From Citrus sinensis (taxonomy: Eukaryota > Streptophyta > Magnoliopsida > Sapindales > Rutaceae): a DNA stretch of 64,000 nucleotides. Shown here piece after piece: positions 46,301-59,426 of the stretch (its first letter is position 1; every line of letters starts with the position of its first letter). Made by a program: the position numbers and the translations under genes. The DNA lies in assembly GCF_022201045.2 (NCBI RefSeq), contig NC_068558.1:6105501-6169500 (forward strand), given 5' to 3'. The notes under the pieces are model-generated. The model saw only the letters and a program-made list of their open reading frames with translations, was not told the DNA's origin and searched no databases.

Positions 46301-48744
46301 ATGGTTCGTGGAAGAGATGCCTGTTGGGAGCACTGTGTGCTTGTTGATGCAACAAGGCAGAAAGTCAGGTGCAATTATTGTCAGCGGGAGTTCAGTGGAG
46401 GGGTTTACAGGATGAAGTTTCATTTAGCTCAAATAAAAAACAAAGATATAGTACCCTGTTCTGAAGTCCCTGATGATGTTCGAGATCATATTCAAAGAAT
46501 ATTGAGCATTCCCAAGAAACAGAAAAATCCTAAAAGGCCAAAGGTGGAGAAGGCAACAGCTAATGGACAACAAAACAGCTCTTCTGCTAGTGGTGGCATT
46601 CATCAGAACAATAGGTCTAGTGGGCAGCATGGTAGCTCCTGTCCGTCTTTGTTATTTCGACACCCTTCACCAAGCATACAGCCTATGGTGGATGACACTC
46701 AGAAGCAAAGGCAGGATGACACTGATAAAAAGATTGCTGTATTTTTCTTCCATAATTCTATACCTTTTAGTGCTGCTAAGTCAATGTATTATCAGGAAAT
46801 GGTGAATGCTATTGCAGAGTGTGGGGTAGGTTATATTGCCCCAAGTTATGAAAAGTTGCGATCTACCCTTTTGGAAAAAGTGAAGGTTGACATAGATGAC
46901 TGTTGTAAGAAATATAGAGAGGAGTGGAAAGAAACAGGTTGCACGATCTTATGTGATAATTGGTCTGATGGGAGGACCAAATCACTTGTAGTATTCTCGG
47001 TTGCATGCCCAAAAGGGACACTGTTTTTGAAGTCAGTTGATGTGTCAGGTCATGAAGAGGATGCTACTTTCTTGTTTGAGTTGCTTGAGTCAGTTGTCTT
47101 GGATGTTGGGGTGGAAAATGTTATTCAAGTAATAACAGATAGTGCTGCATGTTATGTTTATGCTGGAAGACTTCTTATGACCAAGTACAGTTCATTGTTT
47201 TGGTCTCCTTGTGCTGCTTATTGTATTGATAAGATGTTGGAGGATATCAGCAAACAAGAGTGGGTGGCTATGGTCTTGGAGGAGGCAAAGACCATCACAA
47301 AGTACTTATACAGTCATGCATGGACACTTAATATGATGAGAAAGTTCACTGGTGGAAGGGAACTGATCAGGCCAAGAATTACTAGATTTGTGGCTAATTA
47401 TCTATCCTTGAGGTCCATTGTGATTCATGAGGAAAATTTAAAACACATGTTCTCACATTCAGAGTGGTTATCCTCCATTTATAGTAGACGCCCTGATGCT
47501 CAAGCTATAAAGTCCTTGTTGTATTTGGACAGATTTTGGAGGTCAGCACATGAAGTTGTTAGTGTGTCTGAACCACTTGTTAAAATCTTGAGGATTGTTG
47601 ATGGAGACATGCCTGCCATGGGCTATATGTATGAGGGAATAGAAAGGGCAAAGCTTGCTATTCAGGCATACTATAAGGGAGTTGAAGAGAAATATGTGCC
47701 CATTTGGGATATAATTGATAGGAGATGGAATATGCAGCTTCATTCACCATTACATGCAGCAGCAGCATTTCTAAACCCTTCAATTTTCTACAATCCAAAC
47801 TTCAAGATTGATTTGAGGATGAGGAATGGATTTCAAGAAGCCATGATAAAATTGGCTACAGCAGATAAAGATAAAATAGAGATCACCAAGGAGCATCCAG
47901 TATACATAAACGCTCAAGGTGCACTTGGAACTGATTTTGCAGTCTTGGGAAGGAAACTGAATGCCCCAGGTATGTGTAAACTGAAGTTATTTTCAAATAA
48001 CTTATTGTATTGCTTAGAGTGTATATATCTTAGGGAAATGGGGAACATTACCTTCTTAGTTGCAACATGGATATAGCATAGCCATCCATTTCCAGCTTGT
48101 AATCTTTATTACTATTTTACCAGTGCTAGACCTGTTGGATTGATAATTCATACCCCTGGATAATAATGATCCTCTAGTCGGAAAAGACATATTAATTATC
48201 AATACCAATGAGTGCAAGATAGCTATTGATATTTTGAATTGGTTGAGTTGAATCTATAAATGGCCCTTGTTTTCTGGGTAGAGGCTACTATATGATTTCT
48301 TCTTGATTTCATCTGAGGAAACAAATTATGGGCTTGTGTAAACTTTAAAAATTGCAATTATATCTCATAAGCCCTCATGCATCTGTAGGTGATTGGTGGG
48401 CAAGCTATGGTTATGAAATTCCTACACTGCAGAGAGCTGCTATACGGATACTGAGTCAGCCTTGTAGTTCCTATTGGTACAGATGGAACTGGAGCACCTT
48501 TGAGAGCATACATAACAAGAAACGTAACAAAGTAGAAATGGAAAAATTCAATGATTTGCTTTTTGTGCACTGCAACCTTCGGTTACAGGCCATTTATCGA
48601 AGTAGAGATGGGAAAAGTAAACCTATCATCTATGATGAAGTAGATGTTAGTTTAGAATGGCCCTCTGAGTCGGAATCTTTAGCGCCTCTATTGGATGATT
48701 CATGGTTAGACAATTTGCCCCTTGAATGCAGAAGTAGTCCTTGA
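46301..48744 (+). CDS. Domesticated hAT transposase: BED zinc finger, DUF659, hAT dimerisation domain
   Basis: Two exons, 46301-47969 and 48389-48744, joined at G|GT to 674 residues. Domains in order: BED-type zinc finger (C24, C27, H41, C53), a low-complexity basic/Ser linker (70-140), a transposase core of the DUF659 kind (about 150-310, CDNWSDGRTKSLVVFS), and a C-terminal hAT dimerisation region (about 557-625, with WWASYGYEIPTLQRAA, ILSQPCSS and NWSTFESIH). Candidate acidic residues D219, D280 and E595 sit at the usual places, but the CxxH motif of active hAT transposases reads C304-A-A-Y307, with Tyr for His. No terminal inverted repeats or target duplication flank the gene, the frame is intact and it carries an intron, so I read it as an exapted, non-mobile gene, probably a nuclear DNA-binding protein. 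Substrate and targets are unknown. Confidence 0.88.
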
Positions 48745-51547
48745 ACTGATAAAGAAATTGAAAAAAGGGTATAGCATACTCAATCCTTGATTGTATATTA
48801 AAGTATTTAATTTGATGAGATAAAATGTAGCTAGAAATAACATGTGATTGCTGTTTGAATGTTATTACAATGCCTTCCAAATTCCACTTAGGGTTCTTGT
48901 GTTTAATTTCTTAAGCCAATTTGGTAATGAAAGATATGGACATTTTCGTAGAATAGTAATAACCACATAGGCCAAGGCCCAAGGGAGCATGGACGCGACA
49001 CCAATTTTTGCCACCATATCTTGTGCCGGCGACACTGCTTAGTCGATTGTAAAGACGTCATTTTCATTCATGAGTATCGGATCCGAATGGATATCTGCAA
49101 TAAATAAGTTAAATTTTTCTTTTGTTTTAGTGGGTGCAGATAGAGGCACAGTTGTGAATTTATCCTCCGTTCAATTAATGGGCATGAATTTAGTAAAATG
49201 TTTCATTATCTGCTTAATATCCAAATCCGATTCTTTTGGGTATAAAAACAAAATTATTATGTTCATATTTGTACTACATTTATTATGATTTAAATATAAA
49301 AAATTATTTTTAATTAAATCAGTTAAACCAATTTACCTAACATGCTTTTAATATTGTAATGTAATATAAATTTATATATTGTTAAATAACAGTTATTGAA
49401 GTTAATTAAAATTTTTAAAAAACTTAATTTTAAGAAAGAAACAATAAAAAGAAAAATATCGATTTTTGAAAATATAAACACTTATAGTCTGCACAATTAT
49501 TTTATGAGAGACTTTTTTAAGAGAATTTTCTTTCATTCTTCCATGATGCGGTATGTGTAAGTTCGAGCCCAACATTACATAGATAGTTTTTGATATGATT
49601 AATGTTAATTTTTAACTATTCTTATGCATGTGATTTAAATAATGTAAAATATTCAAATTTATTTGGTTGAGTTGGTGTTATATTTACATTATAAATGATG
49701 TTAAATATATATAATAAATTTTGAAGAAACGAGTGGCCAATATTACCCGAAAAATTCGTTAAATACCCATACTATAATGGGTGATTAACGAAGGAATATG
49801 ATATTCTTTTGATTTGAATTCTACTAAATTTTTAAAGATCCTCTGTCGTATATCATTTAATAATAGTGTATGAATAATATTAGATTTCTTTATATTTTTT
49901 ATTTATTAACTACTAATCAGTAATTAAGTTATTTTTTCAATAAATGATGAGGTAAGGGGAGAATGCTAATCTATTTAACGAATTTAGTATTATTAAAAAC
50001 TTAATAGGAACGAATATTAAAAAAAAAAAAAAAGCAGCGGATACGAATTTGAAAATACCATTATCCATAAGAATCCGCCCCATTTACATTCCTAGTCAAT
50101 GGATTCAGCAATGACAGGATTGATTGATCAAATTACGAATCAGACAAGGTTGTGGGGGATTGATCTATCAGGACGAAAGCTTTTCTCCTATTTTCATGGC
50201 TTTTTTTCCCCCTTATTTTCGTGGCTATTGGCTACCAGGATGATAAAAATTCAAACAATTATTTTTCAAAAAGCAATATTAGGCTTATAAATTAAAGTAA
50301 GGAATCATTTCAGAAAAGAAGGAAAAAAAAAAGATCAATGCAGAAAAGAAGCACAATGCAACTCGAAATAGTAGCCGTTAAAAATTACTAAAACCAAACA
50401 AACACGACATATCGACAAGGGAAACGTAAGTGGTTTCTGTAAAAATTTATGAGAGCACCAGCCATCAGAAGTAATTTTTTTTTTTTTTTTAAGCATAGAA
50501 GATTCTAATGATTTTAAACAAGATAGAATACGCATGCACTTTAATTTGCCTTTAAGGCCTCTGCAAATTGCAATTGTATTTTTAACTGGTAGTAGTGTGC
50601 AAGCAGAAAAGCCCAAAGAGATATGATTGAAAAATGAATTTTTGGGTTGGATTGCAGATATTTGGACCATCGAGGAGTGGAGCGCGAATGGCAAATTGGT
50701 AATTAAATACAAAGGTCAAGTCTTACTTTAATTCAAGTGAGTTGAAAGTTTTGAAGTAACATGTGTCAGGAATGTTACAGTAGGACATGGACCCACCCAC
50801 TTGCATTTGTAAATCTGTATTAGTTTGCCTCCGCGCGCCGGCCTAAGTTGACTGTCCAATAAGTAGTATTTAGTATTCCCCCTCGCCGACTTTACGTTAG
50901 ATTGAGATGCTTTATTGGTTTGAGTATTTTTAATTTTTTATAAATTTTATGTCACTTATATTTTAATATTAATAAATAATTAAGATTTAATTATTTTTTA
51001 TTTATTAACCATCAATTATATTAATAGCACTTGCTACATTAGTCAATTTATTTTTAATCAAAGTAAAAATCTTAAAAACTAAAAATAGAATTAGTTTATT
51101 TATAATTATTTTTCCTGAGAACCAAAATTAAACGAAATATAAATATTTTTCCTCGAAGTTTATTTATATAATATTTACTGGTTGCATTGAAGATTTGAAG
51201 GAATCATTAAGGCAGTCTGGCCGCTGGCGGTCCCAAATCAGGCCAAAAGTTCACCACAATTCAGGAGAGCCGAAACTGACGGGAATCACAAGACAGGAGA
51301 AGATACCAATGCCAAACTTTCGTGGCTCTGAAAATATGCACTTGTTGTCTTCATTATCTTGTATTATTTATCATCGTGATCTCCACCACACTCTCGTAGA
51401 TGATAGATATAGAAAGGTAAAAATATAATATAATATCCCCATCACCTGAAAATTTTGCTCGTTCTTCACTCTTCACTAGCCTTCAACTCTCCACCTTCCG
51501 ATCCAATCTATTGTTATTATCCTGTCAGGCATCAGGAATTAGCCGAC
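48745..51547. other. Intergenic, transposon relics only
   Basis: Around 50035-50098 the sequence GGATACGAATTT...CCATTTACATTCCTAG looks like a hAT-type terminal end, with a weak partner near 49070-49105. A short minus-strand frame at 50335-50712 has no recognisable content. The last few hundred bases should contain the CYP706 promoter; a TATATAAT at 51163-51170 is a candidate TATA box far from the ATG. Confidence 0.45.
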
Positions 51548-54135
51548 ATGACACTCAAATACTCCTCCTCCTCCTCCTCAACTTTTTTATATAAAAATCT
51601 TCGAAACACTTTCTTTAATGAAGATGGGGTCACCCTCACGCTTCTAATTATCTCAGCCATCTTCGCAATCTTCTGGTACGCATGGATGTTTACAAGGTCG
51701 AAGAGACAAAAATGCCCATCTCCACCGGGCCCACGCGGCCTCCCTATCGTCGGCAATCTCCCGTTTCTCGACCCGGATCTCCACACTTTCTTCGCCACCT
51801 TAGCCCGCACCTACGGCCCCGTCCTCAAACTTCAACTCGGCCAAAAACTCGCCATCGTCGTCACCTCCCCTTCATCCGCCCGCCAAGTCCTCAAAGACCA
51901 CGACGTCACCTTCGCCAACCGTGACGTCCCCATCGTCGGCCGTCAGATAACATACGGCGGACGCGACATCGTATGGACCCCATATGGCCCCGAGTGGAGG
52001 ATGTTGAGAAAAGTCTGTGTGCTCAAGATGCTCAGTAATACCACGTTAGACTCCGTCTACGCGCTCCGTCGCCGTCAGCTCCGTGAGACTGTAGGTTATA
52101 TTTACACTCGGGCCGGGTCAACCGTTGGCGTCGGTGAGCAACTGTTTTTAACGATATTGAATGTGATAACGAACATGTTGTGGGGAGGCGCAGTGCAAGG
52201 CGATGACAGGGCCAGCATTGGTGCGGAGTTTAGGCAAGTGGTGTCGGAAATGACGGAGCTGTTGGGTACGCCCAATGTATCGGATTTCTTTCCCGGGTTG
52301 GCCCGGTTCGACTTGCAAGGTTTGGTGAAGAAGTCGCGTGCGTTGAAAAACAAGTTTGATAAGATGTTTGACCTGATGATTGATCAACGTCTGAAGATGG
52401 ATAGAGAATGTGGGAAAGAGAGTAAAGATTTTCTGCAATTTCTGTTACAATTGAAGGATGAAGCTGATTCCAAGACACCTTTGACCATGATTCATGTCAA
52501 AGCTCTGCTTATGGTAAGTAATTAATTAATTAATTCTCTCCATTTACACACACTTTTGGCCGTTGGCTAGGTTCAAGAATTAAAAACCATTAATTAAATT
52601 ACTTTGTCCAATCCTAATTAAGGAGCTGAAGCCTGCTTAAAACTCATTAAATAGACGGTTTAAGTTGATTTTTCATTTGAAAATGATTCATTAATTAATT
52701 AGTTGATAATTGTTACAGTACTTAATTATTTTTCCAGTTTTTCAATTATGTGAATATACACACATATCGCGATACTTGTTTTTCATGGCCCACATGAACT
52801 GCTGCCTATTATTATGGTCCAAGAGTCAATTATTGTACAAATTTTTCCTGAAATATAAAATTAAGTTCCTGTGGAAGAAGTTTATGGGATATGGTTCCAA
52901 TGCGACCATCCCACGTAAGTTTTTTGTCCCGTTATGAAAGATTTTGATGAAATATGTGTAGTATGTGTATCACATTATTTGTGCCTTTAAATTGTGACGT
53001 ATACTCGTGCATTTTGAAATTGATAAATCTTAATTAATTATATGAAAAAAATAAAAGTGCTATGATTTTATGGGCTAATCGCGAGAAAAACTTACGTGGA
53101 CTAAAGATTTATCATTTATCAGGTTTGGTGGGTCTTACAGTAAAATTTATAAATTAAATAATATGATTTTTTTAATATTTTTTTAAAGATAGTCCCACTG
53201 TCCAACGTAATCACTTAGATTGTTAGTGCACCACTTCAGCCATCAATCTCTTGATGGTCACTCAGATTGATCGAAATCAGATTCAAATTCAATATAGCAT
53301 CTGTAGGTGCATAAAAAATGAATTAATTCTTTTCAATGAATAGATCCGATGGAATGTGAAGGTTTCTTCCCTTGTTTTCTTTTTCTTTCTTTTTTCTGTA
53401 CCCGAAGAATTTTAAGCTTTTCATTTGAAAAAAAAAGAAAAAAAGCATATTGTGAAGTGAATAGTTTTGTAGGAAACATTGGCATAACAGAGTGCACTAT
53501 TTATATGTGGACAGGATATGGTGGTTGGTGGGTCAGATACAACCTCCAACTCAACTGAATTCGCCATGGCTGAAATGATGAACAAACCAGAGGTAATCAA
53601 AAGAGCCCAGCAAGAATTGGACGAAGTTGTTGGCAGAGACAACATAGTAGAAGAGTCCCACATTTACAAACTGCCATATCTATTTGCTGTAATGAAAGAA
53701 ACACTGCGCTTGCACCCAGCCCTGCCGCTATTAGTGCCCCATTGCCCTACTGAAACCTCCACTGTTGGAGGCTACACTGTTCCAAAGGGTGCTCGAGTCT
53801 TCGTTAACGTGTGGGCAATACACAGGGACCCTTCAATTTGGAAGAATCCTTTGGAATTTAATCCGGAGAGGTTCTTGAATTCTAAATGGGACTACAGCGG
53901 AAGTGATTTCAACTATTTTCCATTTGGGTCCGGAAGAAGAATATGTGCTGGCATAGCAATGGCTGAGAGAATGTTCTTGTATTCAGTTGCCACACTTCTG
54001 CATTCTTTCGATTGGAAATTGCCCGAGGGTCAGAAAGTGGATCTTACGGAAAAGTTTGGGATTGTTTTGAAGCTAAAGAATCCTCTAGCGGCAATCCCAA
54101 CACCAAGGTTATCTGATCCAGCACTATATGAGTAG
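51548..54135 (+). CDS. Cytochrome P450, CYP706 family (copy 1)
   Basis: Two exons, 51548-52513 and 53515-54135 (phase-0 intron, 1001 bp), giving 528 residues, normal for a plant A-type P450. An N-terminal membrane anchor (about 27-47, LTLLIISAIFAIFWYAW) is followed by the hinge PPGPRGLPIVGNLPFL. The I-helix oxygen-binding motif is VGGSDTTS (326-333), the ExxR pair E384/R387 lies in KETLRLHP, PERF is at 439-442 and the heme-binding FGSGRRICAG has Cys466. YGGRDIVWTPYGPEWRMLRK and RFDLQG are typical of CYP706. The enzyme should be ER-bound and NADPH-reductase dependent; CYP706 members in other plants act on terpenoids and some xenobiotics, but the substrate here is unknown. All key residues are present. 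The ATG at 51548 is the first in frame. Head-to-tail with a second copy 1.8 kb downstream. Confidence 0.93.
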
Positions 54136-55702
54136 CCAAGTACGCTACAGTTCTACGCGGTGAGCACTTTCATTTTGTGTAATGTTTTGAGGATCAATGG
54201 GGTTGATGTGCCATTAATTCTTTTATGCTTTAAAGTGACCACTCATTGATAAAATTGCTGCATAAAATGAATTGGTTCAAGTTAATAACTATTTAAGGGG
54301 GGTACTGAATTTGGAGATGATCAATGTTATTTAGTATTTATCATATTGTGGGTTGAAGCCCCATGCTGTAAAATCATATTGGATGTGATACATTAACGAT
54401 GGCTATATATATATATATATATATTACAAATCATGCCCGTGGTATTATTATTATTATTGTTCTTTTTTTGTCTGATAATGAGACCATTAGCGGATCGTGT
54501 TACTTCAACTACCCTAGAACATTTTATTTAATTGAGTTTGAGTGGTTTCTTTTTTTCTTTTTCTTTTAAATGTTTGTATTTCTCTAACTGAAAATATTAT
54601 TTCACCCTCAATACGTTATACAAATATTAGATAATTAATGGAATGATGTTCTACGTTATTATTTTTTAAAAAAATAAAGAAATAAACTATACATTAAATC
54701 TTAAGATTGAAAAGAGTTTTTTTGTATCTAATTTCCAATGACGCTTGTATTTTGGAGTTGTTTGACCTTTGGGTTATATAAAATCTCAAGTGGAGAATGA
54801 GTGTGACACCTACCTACATTTTGCCCGTGTTAAAAAAACCTTAGATCCAACAAAGGCGTGACTTTACGTTCGACAAAATGTTTTGTTTTATTTTGTTTTG
54901 TTTGCCCTCGATGTTGGTGTTTTGTTGTGGCCGACCATGATAAATGATAATGCAATACAATAGAAGCGCCAAATATGAATACTTTATATAAGACTGACTT
55001 TTTCATAGTAATAGAAAATTGTGGTTCTAATTTGGGATCAATTATAACTATACATGAATTTTATATTGTAATAAGTTATATTTTTTATAGGTCCCGTTTT
55101 AATAAACTTACCTCCATATAGTAATAATATTTCAAAAATATATGTCATGTTATATTAAATAATTAAGATTGAATAAAATATTTTTCTAAAGTTGTTTGTA
55201 ACAATGATTTGTTCTTTGAAGTTGCAACCACATTTTTTAACTTGTGGGTATTATTAATTGGTCAGCATAGACATATTCTTATTGAAGTTAAAATATTTAT
55301 AAACTCTCAGGTATGTTTGTAGCTTATTGGCATGAAACTTTTTGTATTAGTTTTTTGAAACTGTATTTTTTTTATTAATATCTATCCATTAATTTTGACT
55401 CACTTACTAATTAATTTATTAATGTCTATACATTGAATTTGACTCACTTATTAATTTATTAATACATGATATGATTTATCTCTATATCACTTGCATTAAA
55501 AATAATTAAGTAAAGACAATAATTTTGTACTATATTTCTATTGAGTTATAACTTCTTTATAAGAATAAATTTCTCCACTCCCAACAATTCGATTAGATAG
55601 AGGTTTTACGGTGTTTTTGTGAATATCTCGAGAACCATACCTTCAGTGACAGCAAAAGGAATATTTTACATTTGGGGTAATTGACAATCAGAGAAAGAGA
55701 AA
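54136..55702. other. Intergenic between CYP706 copies 1 and 2
   Basis: 3' flank of copy 1, an AT microsatellite at about 54403-54424, then AT-rich DNA. Another small tandem duplication is visible near 55383-55460 (TCTATxCATTxAATTTGACTC twice). No gene. Confidence 0.5.
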
Positions 55703-55837
55703 GATCAACTGCCAAATAAATTACTATTATGATCAACTGCCAAATAAATTACTATTATGGATTATCTCTCAAAGCAGCGATCATGAGATATATGGTTAAT
55801 ATCTCTCAAAGCAGCGATCACGAGATATATGGTTAAT
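55703..55837. repeat. Two tandem duplications in the CYP706 copy 2 promoter
   Basis: A 28-bp unit (starting GATCAACTGCCAAAT) is repeated exactly at 55703-55730 and 55731-55758. Five bases on, a 37-bp unit (starting ATCTCTCAAAGCAGCGATCA) is repeated at 55764-55800 and 55801-55837 with one mismatch (T/C). Both lie 120-255 bp upstream of the start codon. Confidence 0.9.
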
Positions 55838-55957
55838 CAGCATCATCAAACCCAGATTTTCTCTCATTAGAGTTCAATTTTAATTTCAGAAAAATGCAAA
55901 GTTTCTTTTGAAGGCTACCAACGAGTATTTCTCGACTGCAACAGTAAAATTAAATTC

Positions 55958-57698
55958 ATGGCCTTCTTGGGGTACCATCCCTGCTATGAGAAAGACCTGA
56001 ATTTTACTGCTATTATATCTGCTTTAGTTGGCATGTTAGCTGTGATATTCTTCTGGTGGAAAACAAAAAGATCAAGCAAAGCATGTACTCCACAGCCACC
56101 AGGTCCCCGCGGCTTGCCATTAATAGGATACCTTCCATTTCTCGGCAACGACCTCCACAAGTCATTTACAGAATTGGCTGGAGTCTATGGTCCTGTCTAC
56201 AAGCTCTGGCTAGGAAACAAATTATTCGTAGTTGTGAGCTCACCATCACTAGCTAAAGAAGTGGTTCGTGACAAAGATATGATATTTGCTAACCGAGATG
56301 CACCAATCGCCTCACTGGTCTCAACATACGGTGGAAATGATATTGCAGGCGCCGACTATGGTCCTAATTGGAGAAAGCTGCGCAAAATATTTGTGGGCAA
56401 GATGATGAGTAATGCAAGCCTGGACGATTGCTACAGTCTCAGAAAACAAGAGTTTAAGAATACTATTAGAGACGTGTACAATAACAACATTGGCAAGCCC
56501 ATAGACATCGGTGAATTGTCAATTTCAACTTTGATCAATGTAATTCAGAACATGCTATGGGGTGGCGTGCTTGAATTAGGAGAAAAGGGGACTAATGTCG
56601 GGGCCGAGCTGAAAAATAAGCTTGCAGAACTCATGGTGTTGGTTGCGACACCAAACATTTCGGACTTCTTTCCGGTGCTTTCACGGTTTGATATACAAAG
56701 AATAGAAAGGAGAACCATGAAGATTTTCCATTGGTTTGATAATATTGTAAATTGTGCTATTGAACAGTACAGGAAAAAGGTCTCAGTTAAAGGAGCAGCG
56801 GGGGACACTGAAGGAAAGAAGGACTTCTTGCAATTTCTCTTGGAGCTTCAAGAGAACGAAGATAGCGCTTCATCAATAAGCATTATCCAAATCAAGGCCT
56901 TGATCCAGGTAGTTTAATTTCTTTATTGAGCTTCCAGAGTACTTCAAACTAATCACCTTGCTTGCCCAAAGTTTATTTTATTTTTTCGGATTTACATGAT
57001 TGAATTTAAAATTTTGTTTTACAGTCATTGGAACCAAATTAATTACAATCACATTTGTTATTTTTAAGCAGGACATAATTACGGGTGGAACCGACACCAC
57101 AACTACTATGGTGGAATGGACAATGGCAGAGTTGATGCAACATCCGGAAGTAATGAAGAAGGTTATGAAAGAATTAGCTGAAGTAGTGGGTATGGAAACC
57201 TTTGTTGAAGAATTTCATTTGGCTAAATTAAAGTATTTAGATGCTGTTGTGAAAGAAACATTGCGTCTGCACCCTGCCCTGCCCCTATTAGTACCCCGTA
57301 GTTCAATCCAGTCTAGCACTATTGGTGGCTATAACATACCCAAAGGCACAAAGCTACTGCTGAATGTATGGGCTATCCATAGGGATCCTCAATTTTGGGA
57401 TAATCCCTTGGAATTTCAACCGGAGAGGTTTCTGAACGATGCTCGTGGATTTGATTATTCAGGTAACAATTTTCAGTACCTGCCATTTGGTTCTGGCAGA
57501 AGGATGTGTGCTGGGATTGCTCTGGCTGAGAGGATGCTGATGTTTGTTTTGGCTTCATTGTTGCACTCATTTGAGTGGAAATTGCCAACGGGCACAAAGT
57601 TAGACTTATCTGAAAAGTTTGGGATAGTAATTAAGAAAAAGGAGCCTTTGGTTGCCATTCCAACACCAAGACTACACAATTCAGAGCTCTACCAGTAG
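55958..57698 (+). CDS. Cytochrome P450, CYP706 family (copy 2)
   Basis: Two exons, 55958-56908 and 57072-57698 (phase-0 intron of 163 bp at the same place as in copy 1), giving 525 residues. Membrane anchor about 18-35 (AIISALVGMLAVIFFWW), hinge PPGPRGLPLIGYLPFLG, I-helix TGGTDTTT (321-328), ExxR E379/R382 in KETLRLHP, PERF, and heme motif FGSGRRMCAG with Cys463. All catalytic features are intact. It differs from copy 1 in the substrate-recognition parts (for example VSTYGGNDIAGADYGPNWRK against QITYGGRDIVWTPYGPEWRM), so substrate may differ. It is closer to copy 3 in the N-terminal half. Its promoter carries tandem duplications, and a 128-bp duplication follows the gene. ER-bound monooxygenase; substrate unknown. 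Confidence 0.93.
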
Positions 57699-57839
57699 GT
57701 CACAGGATGCGCTTGCCCGTCCGTCCGTAATGAAGACTTGCGTTACTGAGCTTTTTGTTTAAGGGATACAAGACTGGATCTTTGAATTGATTTCATTGAT
57801 GTGGTGGCTTGCCTTAACAGCAAATACATATACAAGAGT

Positions 57840-58092
57840 CATGTTATACATATGTGTGTGTAAGCACGTGCGCGTGTGCACGTTTAAGTAATACTAGTGG
57901 ATTTGCCTTGATACTCTACTTTTGGACGTTTCGTTCACCCTTCTTACCTCTTTATTTTTAGGTTGAGCATGTTATACATATATGTGTGTGTGTGCGCGCA
58001 TGTACACGTTCAAGTAATACTCGTGGATTTACCTTGATACATTAGTTTTGACATTTCGTTCACCCTTTTTACCTCTTTATTTTTATGTTGAG
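57840..58092. repeat. 128-bp tandem duplication downstream of CYP706 copy 2
   Basis: Two units (57840-57967 and 57968-58092) start CATGTTATACATAT, pass through an alternating TG/CG stretch (GTGCGCGTGTGCACG; GTGTGCGCGCATGTACACG) and share TTTCGTTCACCCTT and TACCTCTTTATTTTTA. Identity is about 88% by eye. The purine-pyrimidine alternation could adopt Z-DNA. Confidence 0.85.
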
Positions 58093-59060
58093 CAATTAAT
58101 TTGCAATCGGTAATACACATTTTTTCTTAAAAAAATATCTATTACATAATTGACATAATTTTTAGAGAACAATTAAAAAATACGAATATAATTGGCACTA
58201 GAAATTTAATTGGACTAAAATATTATTAACTTGTTTAGCGTGTAATTGGTTCAAGGACTTGAATATAAAAAAAAAAAAATAATTAAAGAGGAGCAATGCA
58301 ACCTTTTTCTTTTTTTTTTTTTGAAATTTTGGTCTGCAAGTTTTTTTTTTAATACTGTTATATAGGACTGTTACTGATATTACATCAGGTATTACAATTA
58401 ATATTTGCAAACAGATTCTACAATTGAGACCTTTTTCGTGGCATGTACTCCTCTGAAGCGCTATCTAAATTTTTTAAACCCTCTCAAATATTCAAGAGTT
58501 ATCTACTTCACTCATATTTCGTGAGGGATAGACTGGTTCCACTCAATTATTTGATAATTGAGGGAGGATTATAAATAACCCTCATAAATACTTTTATAAA
58601 AACTCAAACACTTATACTCAATATTATAAGTATAAAAATTTTCTCACTAGACTAAAAGTCCATTGGTGTCTGCAAGTTATTTTCTAAATCAATGACTCAG
58701 GCTATAGTATAGCAAGATATGTATATTTTGTGGACATAACAATTAAAAGGTGGGCCACTATGCCCGCTGATTCCTCGTGTGGTTCCATCATTTTACTGTT
58801 ACAAATGAGTCATATGCCTCATTGAGCGGTTTTCATTTTGCTAGGGACTGTTAAATGGAAATTGTGCTGCCACCTCCTCACCGACCGTCCTTTATCTCAT
58901 CATATGGACAAAATCTTATCTTATCCCTACTCTTTTCTTTTTAAATTAAATCAAAGAAAAAGCTATTTACCCAACTTTAACCTCGAATCCCGCCCCGAAT
59001 TTAAAATGCACCGTTTTGATTAAATTGAAAACGGTGCGTTTAACATATTTTTTTTTAACG
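58093..59060. other. Intergenic, no gene seen
   Basis: AT-rich with several A/T homopolymer runs. No supportable ORF, RNA gene or repeat boundary. Confidence 0.5.
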
Positions 59061-59426
59061 AACTAGAAAAACAGAAACGGACCATCGCCTCGAATTAAAA
59101 ACGAACACTTTTTTTTTTTTTTTACCAACAAAGTGTTGGCTTCACTGGCAATGGAGTCCCCTTAAGTAGTTTGATTGGGTTTGCTCCCCAGTTCGAGTCG
59201 CAGGGAAGTCGTCTTTGTTGGGAGAACCTGTGCCTCCCAGTTCAAGCGGGGACTTCTAATCTGAATTGTGGTACAGGCTTAAAGGTGCTTCCCACAGTTG
59301 GGGCCCTCCCCAAGACACCTCGTGATTAATATCAAAAAAAAAAAAAAACGAACACATTTTTCCTTTCTTTTCTTTTGAGGAACTAGAGAAACAGAAACGG
59401 ACCACCGCCCCGAATTGAAAACGAAC
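59061..59426. repeat. About 46-bp direct duplication interrupted by a SINE
   Basis: 59061-59106 (starting AACTAGAAAAACAGAAACGG) recurs at 59381-59426 (AACTAGAGAAACAGAAACGG...) with about five differences. The SINE sits just after the first copy. Confidence 0.8.
59097..59355 (+). mobile_element. tRNA-derived SINE, family 2, copy 2
   Basis: A body of about 220 bp (59124-59343) matches the SINE at 31.7 kb in inverse orientation: CCAACAAAGTGTTGGC start, A-box-like TGGCTTCACTGGCAATGG, B-box-like CAGTTCGAGTCGC, then GGAGAACCTGTGCCTC and an A-tail. Flanks AAAAACGAACAC at 59097-59108 and 59344-59355 form a 12-bp target duplication; a run of T lies between the left repeat and the SINE body. Confidence 0.85.

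Noticed and set aside
51532-52478. Several long frames on other strands over CYP706 exon 1
   Set aside because: They are shadows of the GC-richer P450 exon.
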